This document shows, one piece after another, positions 1-5,866 of a stretch of 7,136 nucleotides of DNA. The position numbers and the translations under genes were made by a program. The first letter of the stretch is position 1. Each line of letters starts with the position of its first letter. Source of the DNA: Phycisphaerae bacterium (GTDB taxonomy: Bacteria > Planctomycetota > Phycisphaerae > UBA1845 > UTPLA1); assembly GCA_029259995.1 (NCBI GenBank), contig JAJDEC010000504.1:1-7136 (forward strand). The letters are read 5' to 3'. The notes under the pieces are model-generated. The model was not told the origin of the DNA. It did no database searches and worked only from the letters and a program-made list of their open reading frames with translations.

Positions 1-1
1 C

Positions 2-1198
2 AACGAGTACGTCATCAACAGCGCCACGTCGGTTCACGACGGCGATTACGACGTCGTCATTTCCAACGTCTGCGGAGACAGCATCATCAGCGCAACGGCG
101 ACGCTTGTCGTTGCCGAACCGCCCACGATCATCAGCAGCGTGGAAGCGCTCGAACGCTGTCGCAACGAAACTGTCGCGCTGGCCGTCAGCATCAGCGGTA
201 CAGCGCCGTACAACCATCAATGGACACATGACGGCGTCGACATACCGGGAGAAACGGGGACGACGCTGACACTTGCGGACATTCGCGCCGAACACGCGGG
301 CACCTACGGCGTGCGCGTCGCCAACAACTGCGGGACAGACGAAGCGAACATCGCAACGCTCGTCGTCCATCAGCCGCCCGTCGTCGTCACGGACCCGGCG
401 CCGCAGCGCGCATGCCCGGGCGAAAACGTGACGCTGACGATCGGTCTGACGGGCGTGGAGCCGTTCTCGATCGAGTGGATCAAGAACGGCAATGTCGTCA
501 GTCAGACGTCGGCGCCGACGTTCACGATCAACAACGTCACGAGCGATGACGCCGGGATGTATCGGGCGCGCGTGACAAACTCCTGCGGCATCGCGACGAG
601 CATCGAAGTCCAGGTCAGCGTCGACGCATTGCCGCAGATTCTCACGCAGCCGACGAACAAGACGGGCTGCCCCGGCGACACGATCAGCTTTCAAGTGACT
701 TCCGTCGGCACGGATCGGACGCATCGCTGGCGATACAGACCGACAAGCGGCGGCGCATTCGTCGACGTCGTCCCCACGGTCGACATCTCCGGACAGAACA
801 CGTTCAAGCTGACGCTGGCCAACGTCTCCGATGCGATGGCCGGGACGTATCAATGCATCGTGACAACGCCCTGCGATACCGTGGGCGTCGTCAGTGACGG
901 CGTAACGCTGACTGTCAACGCGCCGCCCGCCGTCACGGAACATCCGGAAAGCCTGACGCTGTGCGAAGGACAGACAGCCACATTTCGCGTGGGACCGCTC
1001 GATGATTCGTATCAGTACCAATGGGTGTTTAACGGACAGGCGATCAGCGCCGGAAACGCGGCGTATAGTGGACAACTGACACGCGAACTCCTCGTGCACA
1101 ATGTCAACGCCGCGCTCGTCGGCAATTACTCGTGCCGATTGATCTCACTCTGTCCACCGCTCGTGTTCAGCAACACGGCCACACTCACCATCTCCACG
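2..1198 (+). repeat. Array of Ig-like domains (one partial, four complete)
   Basis: The domains lie at about 2-115 (C-terminal end only), 116-370, 371-628, 629-922 and 923-1198. Each complete copy has a W after a short strand (HQWTHDG, IEWIKNG, HRWRYR, YQWVFNG) and a D/A-x-A/V-G-x-Y turn (AGTYGVRV, AGMYRARV, AGTYQCIV, VGNYSCRL), which is the Ig-fold core. The cysteines are not in the classical B/F positions: one precedes the B strand (ERC, ACPG, GCPG, LCEG) and one follows the F strand (NNCG, NSCG, TPC, SLC). Copies 3 and 4 add a further Cys in Y-x-C. Copies are joined by Pro-containing linkers such as QPPVVV and APPAV. This is typical of bacterial Ig-like adhesin-type stalks; the function is inferred. 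Confidence 0.85.
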
Positions 1199-3574
1199 GG
1201 CGTTTGTGACTGCAACGAGAACGGCATCGACGACGCCGACGACATCGACAGCGGTTTCAGCACGGACTGCAACAACAACGGCCTGCCCGACGAATGCGAC
1301 ATCGACGCAGACAGCACAGCGCCCGACGGTCCATACTACTGCACGGCCGGATGCGCGCTGGACTGCGATAACAACGGAATCCCCGACACTTGCGACATCG
1401 CCATGGATGCCGAAGACTGCAACAACGACGCCATCCCCGACGCATGCCAGCTCGCGGGGAATGACTGCAACAATGACGGCATTTTCGACGCCTGTCAGCT
1501 CGACGATGATGACTGCAATCACAACGGCATTCTCGACACGTGCGAACCGCCCTATTTCGCCGACGCCGGCGACGACTTTGAGTTGTGTGCCGGACGAACG
1601 TCGAACCCACTCGGCGGCGTTGTCGTCGCAAGCGGATCGATTCCCGGATACACGTACGCCTGGTCCATCGCGTCGGGACCCTCCGGCGGCGGACAGCTTC
1701 TCAATCCGACAGTCGCGCGGCCGCAGTTCATTGCGACACTCCCGGGGCTTTACACGATTCACCTGCAAGTCACGGACTCGACTGGCTGCAAGACGACGGA
1801 CGAACTCACGGCGATGATCTATTCGATGGACGTCGACGCCGGTCCCGACGCGACGGCCTGCGCGACGGCGACGAATATCGAGTTGCTTGCAGAGATTGAC
1901 GGCGGCATCGATCCGCTGATCTATCAGTGGACGATCGAGCCGGGAAGCCCCAGCACGGACATCTCGCAATTCGGCGGCGACGGCCCCACGGCGCTCGCGC
2001 CGACGTTCTCGCCGCAGACACCCGGCGTTTACACGCTGAAGCTCACAGTCACGGACGACAACGATCGTGCGTGCGTGCTTTCGGACACGATGAAGATCAC
2101 GGCCGCGACGATGCGGCTCGAAGGCACGTCGGATCTGTCCATGTGCGTCGGCAGCACGTCGGCACTGCTCGACATCACAGTCGCATCGGGCGGAACAGCG
2201 CCCTTCACGTATCAGTGGTCGATCGAAACGGGCAGCCCGGATCTTTCGCTCACGCAGTTCGGCGGATCGGGCGTCAACTCGCGCACACCCGTGTTCTCGC
2301 CGAGTGCGACGGGGACATACACGCTCGTCGCGACGGCAGAGGATTCCAGCATTCCTCCCTGTATCGAATCGCGCATGTTTCTCGTTCACGTCAACGCCCT
2401 CGACGTATTTGCGGGGGTTGATCAGACGATCTGCCTCGACACGGGCGGACTGTTGCTGCAACCTGCCGTGACGGGCGGCGCAGCCCCGCTTCACTATCAG
2501 TGGACGATCGAATCCGGCAGCCCGAGTCAGAATCACCTGCAGTTCGAAAACCAGAGCGGCCTGCATCCGAACTGGGGATTCCGACCGCAGGCCGTCGGCG
2601 CATACACGCTTCGCCTGAAGGTCACGGATTCATCCAACCCGCCATGCGTCGCAACGGACACGCGAATCATTCGGACGACGCGCCTCAATCTCGACGCGGG
2701 CCCCGATCTGGTCACGAAAGCATTCCAGCCGTCCGTCGCGCTCGGAGCGATTCCTGTCGTCGTTGGCGCAACAGGGCCCGTCAACTTCAACTGGCGGATC
2801 GTCGCCGGTCCGTCGCTCGACATCGATCAGTTCAGCAACGAGAAGGAGTCGCGCCCGGCGTTCACACCCAAGGCGATCGGACGCTACGCCATCGAGTTGA
2901 TCGCCGATGCGGACGGTGGTTGCACACAGACGGATCAGATCCTCGTGGATGCGATCATCGACAAGCACTCGATGACAATCAACGATCTGGGAAATGCGTT
3001 CTACGAATTGCGACTCGACGCGCCGCATACGCGATCGGATGTTCGATTCCACCAGGCCGGCAAGGGCCTGGCGTCGTCGGCCGAGATCATGAACGCCGGC
3101 GAGGAAGCGACATTTGCCCGGCAGGTGGTCACGACGATCGATCCGTCGAACGATCCGTTTGCGTTGGTCGTCGCGTTGTATGCGAGTATCGATGAGATGG
3201 CGTCTATGTCCGACGAAGCGCTGCTGGTTCGATGGAATGCGACGAATAGTGAATGGCAGCAGGCAGCGATTCGGGATCTCGAAAGCGGTTTCTATCCGGC
3301 GAGACCGACGCAGGCGGATGTCGGCAGACACGGCATCGATCTCGATCGCGGCGTCGCCTGGGCGATTGTCGACGTTGCCGGGATCTTCACGATCGGGATT
3401 CCCGGCGTCAAAGTGCCGCCGGTCGTCGTGACGGAAACGCCGGGCACGCAGCCAACCCCTGCGCCGGAGACGACGATGTGCGGGATGACGGGAATGGGCA
3501 TGATCACGACGATGATCCTGATGGTCGTGACGAGCCGACGACGACGCGTCAGTTACAGTCGATCGTCTGACTGA
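2..3574 (+). CDS. Large modular surface protein (Ig-like / Ca-binding repeats / PKD-like / C-terminal tag), 5' partial
   Basis: The frame is open from the first full codon (base 2) and already encodes the end of an Ig-like domain, so GTG at 140 or any other internal codon is not the true start; the gene begins upstream. Visible modules in order: end of one Ig-like domain (2-115), four full Ig-like domains (116-1198), six short Asp/Asn/Cys repeats (1208-1549), five PKD-like domains (1550-2959), a C-terminal domain (2960 to about 3415) with a GIDLDRGVAWAIVDVAG segment, a Pro/Thr linker, and a Cys-hydrophobic-Arg tail. The stop is TGA 3572-3574. No catalytic motif is visible, so an adhesive, structural or ligand-binding role outside the cell is inferred. 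The mix of modules and the C-terminal domain resemble proteins common in Planctomycetota. The exact ligand is unknown. The product is at least 1190 residues. Its last 26 bp overlap the convergent gene on the other strand. Confidence 0.93.
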   Translation, partial: NEYVINSATSVHDGDYDVVISNVCGDSIISATATLVVAEPPTIISSVEALERCRNETVALAVSISGTAPYNHQWTHDGVDIPGETGTTLTLADIRAEHAGTYGVRVANNCGTDEANIATLVVHQPPVVVTDPAPQRACPGENVTLTIGLTGVEPFSIEWIKNGNVVSQTSAPTFTINNVTSDDAGMYRARVTNSCGIATSIEVQVSVDALPQILTQPTNKTGCPGDTISFQVTSVGTDRTHRWRYRPTSGGAFVDVVPTVDISGQNTFKLTLANVSDAMAGTYQCIVTTPCDTVGVVSDGVTLTVNAPPAVTEHPESLTLCEGQTATFRVGPLDDSYQYQWVFNGQAISAGNAAYSGQLTRELLVHNVNAALVGNYSCRLISLCPPLVFSNTATLTISTGVCDCNENGIDDADDIDSGFSTDCNNNGLPDECDIDADSTAPDGPYYCTAGCALDCDNNGIPDTCDIAMDAEDCNNDAIPDACQLAGNDCNNDGIFDACQLDDDDCNHNGILDTCEPPYFADAGDDFELCAGRTSNPLGGVVVASGSIPGYTYAWSIASGPSGGGQLLNPTVARPQFIATLPGLYTIHLQVTDSTGCKTTDELTAMIYSMDVDAGPDATACATATNIELLAEIDGGIDPLIYQWTIEPGSPSTDISQFGGDGPTALAPTFSPQTPGVYTLKLTVTDDNDRACVLSDTMKITAATMRLEGTSDLSMCVGSTSALLDITVASGGTAPFTYQWSIETGSPDLSLTQFGGSGVNSRTPVFSPSATGTYTLVATAEDSSIPPCIESRMFLVHVNALDVFAGVDQTICLDTGGLLLQPAVTGGAAPLHYQWTIESGSPSQNHLQFENQSGLHPNWGFRPQAVGAYTLRLKVTDSSNPPCVATDTRIIRTTRLNLDAGPDLVTKAFQPSVALGAIPVVVGATGPVNFNWRIVAGPSLDIDQFSNEKESRPAFTPKAIGRYAIELIADADGGCTQTDQILVDAIIDKHSMTINDLGNAFYELRLDAPHTRSDVRFHQAGKGLASSAEIMNAGEEATFARQVVTTIDPSNDPFALVVALYASIDEMASMSDEALLVRWNATNSEWQQAAIRDLESGFYPARPTQADVGRHGIDLDRGVAWAIVDVAGIFTIGIPGVKVPPVVVTETPGTQPTPAPETTMCGMTGMGMITTMILMVVTSRRRRVSYSRSSD
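1208..1549 (+). repeat. Six Asp/Asn/Cys-rich Ca-binding-type repeats (TSP3/EF-hand-like)
   Basis: Six copies of a 13-residue unit occur at 1208-1246, 1265-1303, 1361-1399, 1415-1453, 1463-1501 and 1511-1549. The consensus is D-C-N-N-N-G-I-P-D-x-C-D-I/L. Copy 1 (DCNENGIDDADDI) lacks the second Cys; the others carry both. The D-x-N-x-D/N-G-x-x-D spacing matches calcium-coordinating loops of the thrombospondin type 3 or EF-hand type, so calcium-dependent stiffening is likely but inferred. The spacers between copies range from 9 to 57 bases, with the longest between copies 2 and 3, where extra cysteines appear (YYCTAGCALDC). The block sits exactly between the Ig-like and PKD-like arrays and may act as a rigid joint. 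Confidence 0.85.
1550..2959 (+). repeat. Five tandem PKD-like domains
   Basis: Module boundaries are about 1550-1825, 1826-2110, 2111-2398, 2399-2680 and 2681-2959. Each starts with a D/A-G-x-D-x-x-x-C-like strand (DAGDDFELC, DAGPDATAC, GTSDLSMC, FAGVDQTIC, DAGPDLVTK), has a Y/F-x-W core (YAW, YQW, YQW, YQW, FNW), a P-x-F or F-x-P turn and a G-x-Y-T/A-L/I strand. The Y/F-x-W codons fall at 1655, 1922, 2210, 2495 and 2786, a period of 267-291 bases. Copies 2 to 4 are closely related even in DNA (TATCAGTGG followed by CGATCGA), which suggests recent internal duplication. PKD-like domains are extracellular beta-sandwich spacers or carbohydrate/protein-binding modules. Copy 5 has lost the first of the paired cysteines. 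Confidence 0.82.
3458..3571 (+). other. C-terminal tripartite tail: Pro/Thr linker, Cys motif, hydrophobic stretch, Arg cluster
   Basis: The protein ends with a short low-complexity linker (PTPAPETT), an MCGMTGMGM motif (Cys codon 3479-3481), a hydrophobic segment MITTMILMVV, then TSRRRRVSYSRSSD. The order of short motif, membrane helix and basic cluster is the layout of C-terminal sorting signals such as PEP-CTERM, GlyGly-CTERM and MYXO-CTERM. The Cys next to Gly is most like MYXO-CTERM and like Cys-Gly tails seen on planctomycete surface proteins. The hydrophobic part is short and Met-rich. The tail after the Arg cluster (8 residues) is longer than usual. Surface anchoring or processing is inferred; no processing enzyme is encoded in the window. 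Confidence 0.65.
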
Positions 3575-5159
3575 CCGCCGCAGAGAATCCGAGGATATCC
3601 GCGGCAGACAATGCCATGTCGGCGTTCATGTCGGCGCATCCGCACATCGGATCATTGATCGAGCCTGTCAGGATGCAATTCACGAATTTCTGAATGTCGG
3701 CGCCATTGACGAGCCCGTTGCCGTCGACATCGCCGGCACACGTTTCGCAGCCCTCTTGCGGTGTCGTGTATCGCACGATCAATTTCGGCCAGAAGTCGGA
3801 ATTGGGATGTTCGCGGGAATCGAATCGTTTGGCGGTCCGAATGGCACCCACGGGTACGTCTCCGATGATGATCCAGCCGAAGTTCCCTGACGGATCGTCT
3901 GACCAGCTTTGCACGTCTGCGACCATGCCTGGCGTTGAGCCCCATGTGTAGTGCTGCTGAGTCAATCCAACGGTCGCAATCGCGCTCTCGAGGTTGTTGA
4001 AATCGCCGCCCAACTGCGTCCAGAACTGATTCGGATAGAACGTATTCTCCCACGTCGCGTCACCCGGCGTCGCCGGAGCGCCCATGCCGCCGCCGGCGCC
4101 GGAGCCCTGGGGACCACTCGACGAATTGGACGTCCCTTCACCCCAGTCAGCCAGAAGGCGATGCAACGCAAAGTCGTAATCGCCCGGAACGCCGAGGGAC
4201 ATGTGAAGGACCATTTCCGTTTCGACAATCGTCGCACCTGCGGGCACGCTGCCCGCGACATCGAAAGCCAGCAAACCGCGGCGCGGCCCCGCAAACGTCG
4301 TCTGGCCTGCGAAGATGTGCGGACCGGCGCCGTTGCTGAGTTCCTGCGGGCCGAAATCGTCGGCAATGATCGTGTTGTCCTTGATTGCCATCAGGACCAC
4401 TTCCTCGGTTGGCGGCGGAACGGAAAACTCGATCTGCAATCGCGGTCGGAAAGACGGCGTCGGATTCTCGCGTGATTCGAAGCGTTTGGCTCGCCCTTGC
4501 AGCGCCCCAGGTTCATCATTCTTGAGCAACCATCCGAAGTTGGAAGCGGGATCGTCGAGCCACGATTGAACGTCGGCGACCAGACCGGGCGTCGAACTCC
4601 AGACATAGTCGGCGGGGAGGCTGCCGACGCTCGTTGAACCGCTTTCAACAGGGGCAAAATCGCCGCCGAGATTCGTCCATGGTTGCGTGTTGAAGAAAGC
4701 GTGCATCCATGTGGCGTCATTGGGCGACGCCGGAGCGCCGCCGCCGCCGCCGGCGCCCGAACCAATCGGACCGGACCCGGAATTCGACGTACCTTCGCCC
4801 CAGTCTGCCAGGACGCGATGAAGCATGTAATCCGTTTCCGTCGAAGTCCCAAGGGACATGTGCATCGTCAATTCGACGCTTTCGACGACGGCACCTGCCG
4901 GCAGATTTCCCGCAATGTCAAACGCGAGGAGACCGCGCCGAAGCCCATTGAAGAGCGTGCGGCCCACAAAAATGTGCGGGCCGGCCCCGTTACTGAGATC
5001 CGCAGGCATGTCGACGCCGTCAGTGAATATCGTGTTGTCTTTTGAGGGCTCGAGGACAATCGAGTCCGCGTGAGCGGATTGTCCGACGAACGTCAGACCT
5101 GCGATGACCACGCACGCCAATATTGAAACCGCGGAATAGCGCGGCGCGCTAGAAAACAT
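3549..5159 (-). CDS. Secreted tandem DNRLRE-domain protein with C-terminal dockerin-like module
   Basis: A complete 536-residue protein. ATG is at 5159-5157, preceded by a perfect AGGAGG with an 8-base gap. Residues 1-31 form a signal peptide ending AHA before D32. Two homologous domains follow (about residues 32-250 and 251-467), each with DNTI near the start, NGAGPHIF, RRGLLAFD, LHR-x-LADWGEGTSN, a Gly-rich loop, LGGDF, a VADVQSW motif, NFGW and AKRF-[ED]-SRE. These are hallmarks of DNRLRE/CBM96-like beta-sandwich domains, often found in extracellular carbohydrate-linked proteins. Residues 471-536 carry two dockerin-type Asp-rich loops. No enzyme motif is visible, so a binding or structural role outside the cytoplasm is inferred. 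The gene stands alone on this strand. Its stop (3551-3549) lies inside the end of the convergent surface-protein gene, and its 5' side faces lgt across about 700 bp. Confidence 0.93.
   Translation of the reverse strand: MFSSAPRYSAVSILACVVIAGLTFVGQSAHADSIVLEPSKDNTIFTDGVDMPADLSNGAGPHIFVGRTLFNGLRRGLLAFDIAGNLPAGAVVESVELTMHMSLGTSTETDYMLHRVLADWGEGTSNSGSGPIGSGAGGGGGAPASPNDATWMHAFFNTQPWTNLGGDFAPVESGSTSVGSLPADYVWSSTPGLVADVQSWLDDPASNFGWLLKNDEPGALQGRAKRFESRENPTPSFRPRLQIEFSVPPPTEEVVLMAIKDNTIIADDFGPQELSNGAGPHIFAGQTTFAGPRRGLLAFDVAGSVPAGATIVETEMVLHMSLGVPGDYDFALHRLLADWGEGTSNSSSGPQGSGAGGGMGAPATPGDATWENTFYPNQFWTQLGGDFNNLESAIATVGLTQQHYTWGSTPGMVADVQSWSDDPSGNFGWIIIGDVPVGAIRTAKRFDSREHPNSDFWPKLIVRYTTPQEGCETCAGDVDGNGLVNGADIQKFVNCILTGSINDPMCGCADMNADMALSAADILGFSAAVSQTIDCN
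3552..3749 (-). other. Dockerin type I-like C-terminal module
   Basis: Two Ca-binding-type loops are separated by about 32 residues: DVDGNGLVNGADI (residues 477-489) and DMNADMALSAADI (residues 509-521). Flanking cysteines occur at C471, C474, C506, C508 and C535. The D-x-D/N-x-x-x-x-x-x-x-x-D-I pattern and the paired helices match dockerin type I. Planctomycete genomes carry many such tails outside true cellulosomes, so a cohesin partner is not implied. The second loop has Ala where a Gly is usual and may bind calcium more weakly. Confidence 0.82.
3759..5066 (-). repeat. Tandem duplication of a ~220-residue DNRLRE-type domain
   Basis: Copy 1 is at about 5066-4410 and copy 2 at about 4409-3759. 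The offset between the two DNTI motifs is 220 residues (residues 41 and 261). Motifs recur in the same order: NGAGPHIF, RRGLLAFD, LADWGEGTSN, SG[SA]GAGGG-type loop, DATW, LGGDF, STPG-[LM]-VADVQSW, NFGW, SRE. The Gly-rich loop (GSGAGGG then GAPA) and GEGTSNS are the best-kept stretches, which suggests they are structural rather than a variable linker. Confidence 0.88.
5067..5159 (-). other. Sec-type signal peptide
   Basis: Encodes residues 1-31: a short N-region with one Arg (R7), a hydrophobic core (VSILACVVIAGLTFVG) and an A-H-A cleavage site before D32, fitting signal peptidase I. A Cys at residue 16 lies inside the hydrophobic core and is not in a good lipobox (ILAC), so lipoprotein processing by Lgt is unlikely. 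Confidence 0.85.
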
Positions 5160-5167
5160 CCTCTATC

Positions 5168-5173
5168 CCTCCT
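5168..5173 (-). promoter_or_regulatory. Strong Shine-Dalgarno site for the DNRLRE gene
   Basis: On the minus strand the sequence reads AGGAGGG, with AGGAGG ending 8 bases before the ATG at 5159. This fixes the start codon and, with the clean signal peptide behind it, argues for efficient translation. Confidence 0.85.
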
Positions 5174-5183
5174 GCTACAAACC

Positions 5184-5222
5184 CGTGTCCGAGATCCGAT
5201 TGCGATACTCTGGACACGTGTC
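5184..5222 (-). promoter_or_regulatory. Leader inverted repeat with operator-like palindrome
   Basis: CGTGTCC (5184-5190) and GGACACG (5212-5218) form a perfect 7-bp inverted repeat with a 21-base interior. GAG 5191-5193 and CTC 5208-5210 can extend it past one bulged base. GACACGTGTC (5213-5222) is a separate perfect 10-bp palindrome that shares the right arm. The left edge lies 25 bases upstream of the DNRLRE start codon and 11 bases upstream of its ribosome site, so the element could be an mRNA leader hairpin or a repressor/activator operator overlapping the promoter. I could not place convincing -35/-10 boxes. Confidence 0.4.
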
Positions 5223-5720
5223 AGAAAACGCCACTTTGGGCCGTCATGCACATCCGCCATTATGGGGCTGAGCGTGATGCAATCTCAAGGGGGGCGGACA
5301 TCAAAGTCGCCTAAAGATTCGATATTACCGGGGCCCCCGAAGAGACGAGAACCTCGTTTGTACGACGCCCGTGTGGCGGAATTCGCACCTGTGACCGACC
5401 TGTGCTGTCCGAGACAACGGCGTCCGAGAACATTCGGCCAGGGAAAGATAATTGGGGAACGGAATCAGCGGGCAATCCAATGTGTCAGGCACAACGCACG
5501 GTGCCTTCCCAAACATCATGCAGACGTGCGGTGCCGGCCGGCATGTCGGCGGAAATCATCTGTCATTTCCTGCAACCGATCCCTGTGCATCGGCAAGATT
5601 CGCGCTCGATCACGCCGAACGTCTCAGGAATGTCTCGTGTCCATGAACCCGAGACGCCTGAACTGCTATGAAAACGCCTCGAAACCCGCTATTCCGATCC
5701 GACATCGCATGAATCCTCGT

Positions 5721-5740
5721 CGATGCGGTTCGACGCATCG
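5721..5740. promoter_or_regulatory. Compact perfect hairpin upstream of lgt
   Basis: CGATGCG, a GTTCGA loop, then CGCATCG: a 7-bp stem with a 6-base loop, 126 bases before the lgt start codon. No T-tract follows, so it is not an intrinsic terminator. It could be an operator or an mRNA leader structure if the lgt transcript begins upstream of it. The function is unknown. Confidence 0.3.
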
Positions 5741-5850
5741 CTCGTGGACCGTACTGAGGGCGGCGGATAGCATGACGCCCGATACTCAGGAGCGGCAATC
5801 CGGATCGCCGCCAACGGAATAGAGAAGAGTGACGTGTCGCCTCGCGCCTG

Positions 5851-5856
5851 AAGGGA
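5851..5856 (+). promoter_or_regulatory. Probable ribosome binding site of lgt
   Basis: AAGGGA ends 10 bases before ATG 5867. It is weaker and slightly farther than ideal, but it is the only purine-rich block near this start, and the ATG is followed at once by an Lgt-like N-terminus. Confidence 0.5.
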
Positions 5857-5866
5857 TTTCCGCCAG

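Larger units (their letters stand above)
5160..5866. other. ~700-bp divergent intergenic region without a convincing gene
   Basis: It lies between the DNRLRE gene (minus) and lgt (plus) and must hold both promoters. The open frames here, the longest being 5262-5822 plus, translate to Arg/Cys-rich sequence without GC-biased third positions or domain motifs and look accidental. Inverted repeats seen: 5184-5218; AGGCAC/GTGCCT at 5487-5492 and 5501-5506; a 12-bp palindrome TGCCGGCCGGCA at 5532-5543; GTCTCG/CGAGAC at 5632-5637 and 5650-5655; CGATGCG/CGCATCG at 5721-5740; GGCGGC/GCCGCC at 5759-5764 and 5807-5812. None is followed by a T-tract. I found no tRNA, tmRNA, SRP RNA or RNase P signature. 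Confidence 0.6.

Noticed and set aside
140..142. GTG as the start of the surface-protein gene
   Set aside because: The same frame is open and encodes Ig-domain sequence from base 2, and no ribosome site or signal peptide is present at 140.
1257..1631. CRISPR-like or microsatellite array in the Asp/Asn/Cys repeat region
   Set aside because: Repeats are imperfect, in frame and encode a known type of calcium-binding motif; spacing is irregular and there are no unique spacers of equal length.
1145..2566. 473-codon open frame on the minus strand inside the surface-protein gene
   Set aside because: Its translation is Arg/Val/Asp-rich with no domain and mirrors the GC-rich third positions of the plus-strand gene, whose modules are unmistakable. 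It is a shadow frame, as is the 233-codon frame at 2630-3331.
3549..3580. Shared bidirectional terminator at the convergent gene ends
   Set aside because: The area around CGATCG is only an imperfect short palindrome without T-tracts and is fully coding on both strands.
5112..5114. Lipobox Cys (residue 16, ILAC) in the DNRLRE protein
   Set aside because: It lies within the hydrophobic core with Leu at -2, a poor lipobox, while an AHA signal peptidase I site is present 15 residues later.
5327..5340. GC-rich palindrome GGGGCCCC as a terminator
   Set aside because: There is no loop and no T-tract, and it lies well upstream of both genes it could serve.
5721..5741. tRNA T-arm, because GGTTCGAC occurs in a hairpin
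   Set aside because: The stem register does not allow a 5-bp T-stem with a 7-base loop, and no acceptor or anticodon arm is found around it.
5262..5822. 186-codon open frame in the spacer between the DNRLRE gene and lgt
   Set aside because: The protein is Arg/Cys/Pro-rich without motifs, lacks a clear ribosome site and does not show the GC-rich third positions of the three real genes. A small real gene cannot be fully excluded.
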